This document shows positions 62,439 to 64,000 of a stretch of 64,000 nt of DNA, piece after piece (position 1 is the first letter of the stretch; each line of letters begins with the position of its first letter). The notes beneath the pieces were generated by a model, which worked only from the letters and a program-made list of their open reading frames with translations, did no database searches and was not told the origin of the DNA. The position numbers were made by a program, and so were the translations under genes. Location of the stretch: contig OZ257133.1 of assembly GCA_965279135.1 (NCBI GenBank), positions 1,674,001 through 1,738,000 of the forward strand, given 5' to 3'. The stretch comes from Croceimicrobium sp965279135. Lineage in GTDB: Bacteria; Bacteroidota; Bacteroidia; Flavobacteriales; Schleiferiaceae.

Positions 62439-63403
62439 CCTAGTCAATTCTCCTAGCAATATAATGGAAAGGAACTGACGAGAACTAAAAGACTCAGGCC
62501 TGGTTCCCATTAGAAATCTAGCCCTAAAAAGGGGTTTTTCCCCTTAAGAGTATTTTAACAGTTCTTAAGCCAAACCATTTAAATATTATTTCCGTTATTG
62601 TTACAGCGAAGCAGATAAATCAGGTTATGGTTTAGCCCCGGTATTTTAAATATCGGGGTTTTTTATTTCAGATAGTTGTATATCAGTCTATTATACTATT
62701 AATAAATATTCAATTTCACTAAAAGATATTATTTAAGATTCTTAAAATACTCTATCATAGTAGTCCATTTACAACTATATACCGAAGTAAATATTCCAAA
62801 ACAAGCTGAAATTCACTGATCACTCAAGTGATTTATATGAGTTTTTAAGCGCTCATAATTTGAGTCCAATTCAGTTATCAATCCCAATAGCTTAGGGCTT
62901 AAAGTGCCTCATCTCAAATCCCTTCGCGATTACCAGCGCTCAATGGTTGTGCTCTAAATATTTAATTGTGTATGATTATATCTATTCAGAAATGTAGAAT
63001 TTACACTTTGGTCAAACCACTAAAGCTTATCCCATTTGAAATAATTCTATTTTACTCTGACCTTCCGATGTTATTTAATATGTGATAAGATTTGTAATTT
63101 CATATCTCTGAAATTAGTATGTCTTGTCCTTAATTTTTGTTATACTCTTTTATACTAATATTAATACTTCATATAAGTGGATAATCAGAGAATTACAATG
63201 CATCTCTACATAAAAACAATCTACCACCAGTATTATTAATCAATACATCCTACAATCTATTAATGATTAAATGCCAAATCCAATTCTCCGGAATTGCGCA
63301 TCTCGCTTCCATTCGCATCTGAGGTAGTCCTTCATCTTCAGGCCCACCTCAATCTAGCAATTAGTTAAATTGTACGCTTCGGACTAAATCCTTAAAAACC
63401 ATC
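62439..63403. other. AT-rich interval with no gene seen
   Basis: About 965 bases between the divergent sigma-factor and GyrI-like genes. It is more AT-rich than the rest of the window and holds no open frame of note. It contains the orphan terminator (62636-62668) and a palindrome ATCACTCAAGTGAT (62819-62832). The rest carries nothing I can name. Promoters for the flanking genes should be here. Confidence 0.6.
62636..62668 (+). terminator. Orphan rho-independent terminator
   Basis: CCCCGGTATT pairs with AATATCGGGG in a 10-bp stem (62636-62658, one G-T pair, 3-base loop). It is followed by TTTTTTATTT. No rightward gene lies upstream; the nearest coding region on the left (62438) runs the other way. 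It implies a transcript that starts in the 100-150 bases before it, such as a small RNA. Confidence 0.8.
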
Positions 63404-63862
63404 ATGGAAGTACGACTACCTGATTTTAAGATTATTGGCATCGCAACTAAGACCATTAATTCCGGTACTCAGTCAATGGAGGATCTCGGAATGCTCTGGG
63501 AGCGGTTCTACAAAGAGGGTATTTCGGAGCAAATAATAAACAAGAGCAAACCCGATGTATTTGCACTTTATACTGATTACGAATCTGATTATCGTGGGAG
63601 CTACACTGCGATAATTGGACATAAAGTAGATTCTTTGGATAGGATACCCGAGGGTCTCATTGGGAGGGCGTTTAGTGGAGGTAATTTCCTAAAGATCATT
63701 GCTAAGGGCAAAATGCCCGATGCGATCGTTAATACCTGGAATAAGATCTGGGAGGATGAGTCTACATTAAACCGCAGCTATACGGTGGATTTTGAAGTCT
63801 ATGGACCGAAATCCCAAAACGGAGATGCTTCAGAAGTAGAATTATTTCTAGCCGTTGAATAG
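63404..63862 (+). CDS. GyrI-like/AraC effector-binding domain protein
   Basis: A protein of 152 residues of the GyrI-like small-molecule-binding type. Landmarks are FKIIGIATKTINS near residue 8, LGMLWERFYKEGI near 29, VFALYTDYESDYRGSYTAIIGHKV (about 46-70), LIGRAFSGGNFLKIIAKGKMPDAIVNTWNKIW (about 80-115) and YTVDFEVYGPKS. Members bind ligands or interact with gyrase; the function of stand-alone members is often unknown. It has no DNA-binding domain. The gene reads rightward, with a lipoprotein gene beginning 62 bases later. Confidence 0.85.
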   Translation: MEVRLPDFKIIGIATKTINSGTQSMEDLGMLWERFYKEGISEQIINKSKPDVFALYTDYESDYRGSYTAIIGHKVDSLDRIPEGLIGRAFSGGNFLKIIAKGKMPDAIVNTWNKIWEDESTLNRSYTVDFEVYGPKSQNGDASEVELFLAVE

Positions 63863-63924
63863 TTTGCCCTTCAAACTTCCATCTCCAAATTCTTAAATTC
63901 ATATCCTGAGCCTAATCCTTTACC

Positions 63925-64000
63925 ATGAAAACCCTTGCAATTACCATTTTCCTGTTATTCTGCCTTTTTGGATGTACAAAAGATAGTCAACATTCCTGCT
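63925..64000 (+). CDS. Lipoprotein, 3'-truncated by window edge
   Basis: An ATG opens MKTLAITIFLLFCLFGC, a lipoprotein signal peptide with lipobox LFGC, followed by TKDSQHSC at the window's end. Only 25 codons are visible. The family cannot be told. Confidence 0.7.
   Translation, partial: MKTLAITIFLLFCLFGCTKDSQHSC

Noticed and set aside
62819..62832. Palindrome ATCACTCAAGTGAT as an operator
   Set aside because: A lone 6-bp palindrome in an AT-rich interval far from both starts; too weak to call.

Overview
The window comes from a Bacteroidota chromosome, most probably the order Flavobacteriales. Four things point there. Several large secreted proteins end in a 'YPNP...' type IX secretion (T9SS) C-terminal domain. 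Many genes carry short Bacteroidota-type lipoprotein signals (LTSC, LSSC, LVSAC). Candidate promoters match TAnnTTTG rather than the E. coli -10 box. The family content is typical too: GWxTD protein, 7TM-HD phosphodiesterase, TlpA/DUF4369 lipoprotein, BtuB/BtuG-type cobalamin locus. No rRNA, tRNA, insertion sequence, prophage or CRISPR array was seen. I cannot name the genus.

Layout. 1-2347: end of a glycosyltransferase cluster (surface polysaccharide). 2387-12124: a rightward housekeeping run with cca, an ABC exporter pair, a K+ channel, miaA, lpxK, gatB and a TlpA-like lipoprotein. 12104-18548: a leftward block with gap, a very large secreted propeller protein, then a small operon of a 40-residue lipoprotein, a YtxJ-type bacilliredoxin, a beta-barrel protein and lipA. 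18670-26745: ung, a BamA/TamA-like protein, a GWxTD lipoprotein, rlmB and a 1248-residue T9SS protein. 26821-38048: a T9SS adhesin-like protein, an O-antigen ligase/TPR protein, an M1 peptidase, a GH53 galactanase lipoprotein, a 7TM-HD phosphodiesterase, a thiolase and an NlpC/P60 peptidase. 38180-43510: one 1776-residue gene joining a complete ComEC-type metallo-beta-lactamase domain to a very long beta-rich region, a coiled coil with hydrophobic helices and a helical tail. 43967-50979: a leftward accessory block (hydrolase, SDR, Crp-type regulator, VanW, methyltransferase and several unknowns). 51192-53588: two lipoproteins and an orphan umuD. 53596-58816: a cobalamin riboswitch heading a four-gene surface uptake locus. 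58907-62438: a VOC protein, a lipoprotein with a poly-basic tail, and a sigma factor/SRPBCC/haloalkane dehalogenase set. 62439-63403: AT-rich, gene-free on present evidence, with an orphan terminator. 63404-64000: a GyrI-like protein and the start of a lipoprotein.

Best leads. (1) The MBL-beta-coiled-coil giant protein at 38180-43510. (2) The riboswitch-controlled cobalamin locus, whose first two genes are T9SS-secreted surface proteins instead of lipoproteins, one of them with an internal duplication carrying an FWSTWSG motif. (3) A DsbD-like thioredoxin domain that has lost both catalytic cysteines (48553-49533). (4) An intrinsic terminator lying inside the signal-peptide codons of the GH53 lipoprotein. 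(5) An orphan umuD with a palindrome at its promoter. All functions are inferred from sequence motifs read by eye; no database search was possible.
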